NCBI GenBank assembly: GCA_003254885.1
Contig: QANT01001434.1
Coordinates: 1-31,273, forward strand
Direction: 5' to 3'
Source: Purshia tridentata
Lineage: Eukaryota; Streptophyta; Magnoliopsida; Rosales; Rosaceae
DNA: 31,273 bases
Position numbers and translations under genes: made by a program. A model generated the notes under the pieces. The model worked only from the letters and a program-made list of their open reading frames with translations. It had not been told where the DNA came from and did not search any database. Positions 29,296 to 31,273 of this stretch are shown here, in pieces (the stretch's first letter is position 1; each line of letters begins with the position of its first letter).

Positions 29296-31238
29296 CCAGT
29301 GAGTTTTTAAGAAAAACAAAAAATTACTTAAAAAAGTTAAAACAAGTAGCGGAAGCATTTTTGTGTAAAAAATAACGTACTTTACTAATAAACCACAACT
29401 TATCCTATTTTTTAATTATAAACTTAAACTTTAAATTTATTCTTTTTAAGTTACAACAAATATAGTTATTTATTAATAAGCTACAAAATATATTTTTAAT
29501 CACAAAAAAATAATAATTCAACTATAAAAATATAAAAACAAAAAACAAAAAATTTGTAAGAAAAAAATAAGTAAAGTGTAATTCTACAAAATTATAAAGT
29601 GTAATTCTTAATATATGACGTTAGAATAAAAAAACTAAACTAATATGTAACTCAACAAAAACCCAAAACTAAATTTTAACTCAATAAAAATTATATTTTA
29701 AATTATGACAGTATGAGTTACACTTTTTAAATAAGTTACACTTTTATTTTCTGTATTATGTAACTCGCTCGCTCTCTCTCTCACTCGACATGACAGTATG
29801 AATGATGATAGACTCCAGTTAGCTATAAATAAAAATACAATTACACTAAAAAATAACTACAAATAAATACACAATTTTTTTTTTCAAAAGGAAAAATAAC
29901 TATAATTACATGATTATTTAACAAAGCAAAAGAATTATTGAGAATTGGTAACAACAAAAATTTAGTTTTGGGTTTTATTTTTGCTGGTGTAGTTGGTGTT
30001 CTGTTTTGGTTGTGCTAATTATTTGTTTCAGATTTCTGGGTGCAGTTGGTTTAATTCCTTGATCTGCCTCTCACTCTTGCTTCTCGTGGATGGTAAACTG
30101 TAGGCTGTGTTTGGTTGAGTTTATATTCCTACCTTAGGCGATTGTTTTATTTTGACCATTTAGTTGATGCTGTTACTATAGCATAACCTTCTTTCATTTA
30201 CTCCCATGGCACATTTGTAATGAATATGTAGGTAAGGAGATTGGCTCACTACCTCAAAGTTGCATCTCCAAGGTTCCATTTGTTTTGGTAGAGGGTATGG
30301 TTTTAAAAGTTTATGTGATTTCAATGTGCATTTTTATAGAGGTAGCCCTTTGTTTTGGAGCATTGTAAATTTGTAGCAGCATAGTCCTATGCCCAACTTT
30401 TCAGGTTTAATGGACTATGTCTTTAACAAAAATGTAGTTCACCCCAAAACTGGAAAACTACAAATTGTTAATGTAGTTTAAAAGGTTAGAATGGTAATAT
30501 GATAGATTTGCTTTCTTGACCGAGACCAAACCTTCGGTTTACATACCGGACCGGCCAAAGTACCTAGACTGACAGTCCCAAAATATCAAAACCATCGGTA
30601 GACCGGACCGGACCGAACATAAAATATATATAATGAAAAAATATATTTTTAAATATTATACTCTATAATTTAAATAGAAAATTGTATTTATAATTTTTTA
30701 TAATAATTTTGTATACATTTCTAATATTCTATACCATAACATACCTTTCTATATATTATGTAATTGAATAATTTGATAATTTGATATAATATATTTCTAT
30801 AATTTACAATTTTACATAAATATCCTTTATAGTTTATACTTTATACCCTAAAGGCCTAAAAGCTAAAGACTCTAAACCTTATAAGTTAATAAGTTATAAC
30901 TATTAACTAATAATCTAATAGTAATTATTATAGTATTATCGTATTATATAGTATTATACTAAATTCTAAAGTTCTAAATCCTATATAGTACATAGTATAT
31001 AAGTATATAGTAAGTATATCACTATTAGTCTAAAGTTTATAACTGCATAAGTAATAAGTATATAGTATATACTATCTACTAAAAAATATATTACATTATG
31101 TCATAAAAAGTACAATCTCCAAACCCCAAAATACCCTAAACCTTAATAATTAATAAAACATATTACATTTTGGTCAAAAAAAATAAAACATATTACATTA
31201 TTTTATTATTATATTATATAATATAGTAATATACAATA
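29296..31238. other. AT-rich intergenic region
   Basis: No gene is recognisable. 29300-29950 and 30620-31200 are low-complexity A/T with short repeats (for example GTATATAGTA near 31000). A moderately GC-balanced part at 29960-30610 includes CCGGACCGG-type repeats (30548-30618) but no readable domain. It may be degraded transposon. Confidence 0.5.
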
Positions 31239-31273
31239 TGTAACGACCCGTACCTTCCTAAGTACATGTTAAT
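31239..31273 (+). mobile_element. Start of a Ty3/gypsy-type LTR (cut by window end)
   Basis: TGTAACGACCCGTACC at 31239 has the common 5' terminus of plant gypsy LTRs (TGTAACG/ACCCG). Only 35 bases are present, so this remains a suspicion. It is similar to, but not the same as, the LTR end at 152. Confidence 0.4.

Overview
This window looks like nuclear DNA of a eudicot plant, probably a draft assembly (a G homopolymer ends in an N at 6409). The evidence is genes with spliced introns, plant-type transposons (CACTA, Mutator-like with DUF1985/Ulp1, TTF-type hAT, Ty1/copia, Ty3/gypsy), AT-rich spacers, a Pol III tRNA gene and a spliced plant TRM10 gene. There are no operons, CRISPR arrays or other bacterial features. 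I cannot name the species.

Layout. 1-152 is the edge of a gypsy-type LTR. 229-5354 is a non-autonomous CACTA element carrying two decayed captured host gene pieces in the same orientation: alcohol dehydrogenase exons (2116-2877, one exon duplicated in a 190-bp tandem repeat) and KAPA-synthase (biotin pathway, BIOF) exons (3040-3831). 5355-9584 is a Mutator-like element whose minus-strand DUF1985/Ulp1-type gene is cut off exactly at the CACTA end. 9585-13640 is mostly AT-rich, with a 529-bp MITE-like element (10021-10549) and a diverged partial copy. About 13646-14447 is the 3' end of a second CACTA element of the same family with an unrelated interior. 15430-23160 is a nest of three elements: a decayed gypsy gag gene (minus strand) is split by a ~2.0-kb solo-LTR-like element (16062-22927, target duplication ACGGT), which is itself split by a nearly complete Ty1/copia element (16932-21756, target duplication GTTTT, LTRs identical apart from a 22-bp duplication). 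23390-25140 is a decayed hAT transposase gene, with a likely hAT terminus near 26776.

The right end is the more genic part: a foldback element (26188-26440), an isolated terminal exon (26874-26991), a tRNA-Thr(CGU) gene (27274-27344, minus) and an intact three-exon TRM10 tRNA (purine-9) methyltransferase gene (28045-29197, minus). 29240-31238 is AT-rich spacer, and another gypsy-type LTR appears to begin at 31239.

Only TRM10 and tRNA-Thr look like functional host genes; almost everything else is layered mobile DNA. The most informative features are the double gene capture by the CACTA element, the ordered nest of retroelements with readable target-site duplications, a young copia element that already carries inactivating changes, and a 15-bp remnant of a retroposon insertion flanked by 18-bp duplications. 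All homology calls come from recognising protein motifs by eye, without database searches.
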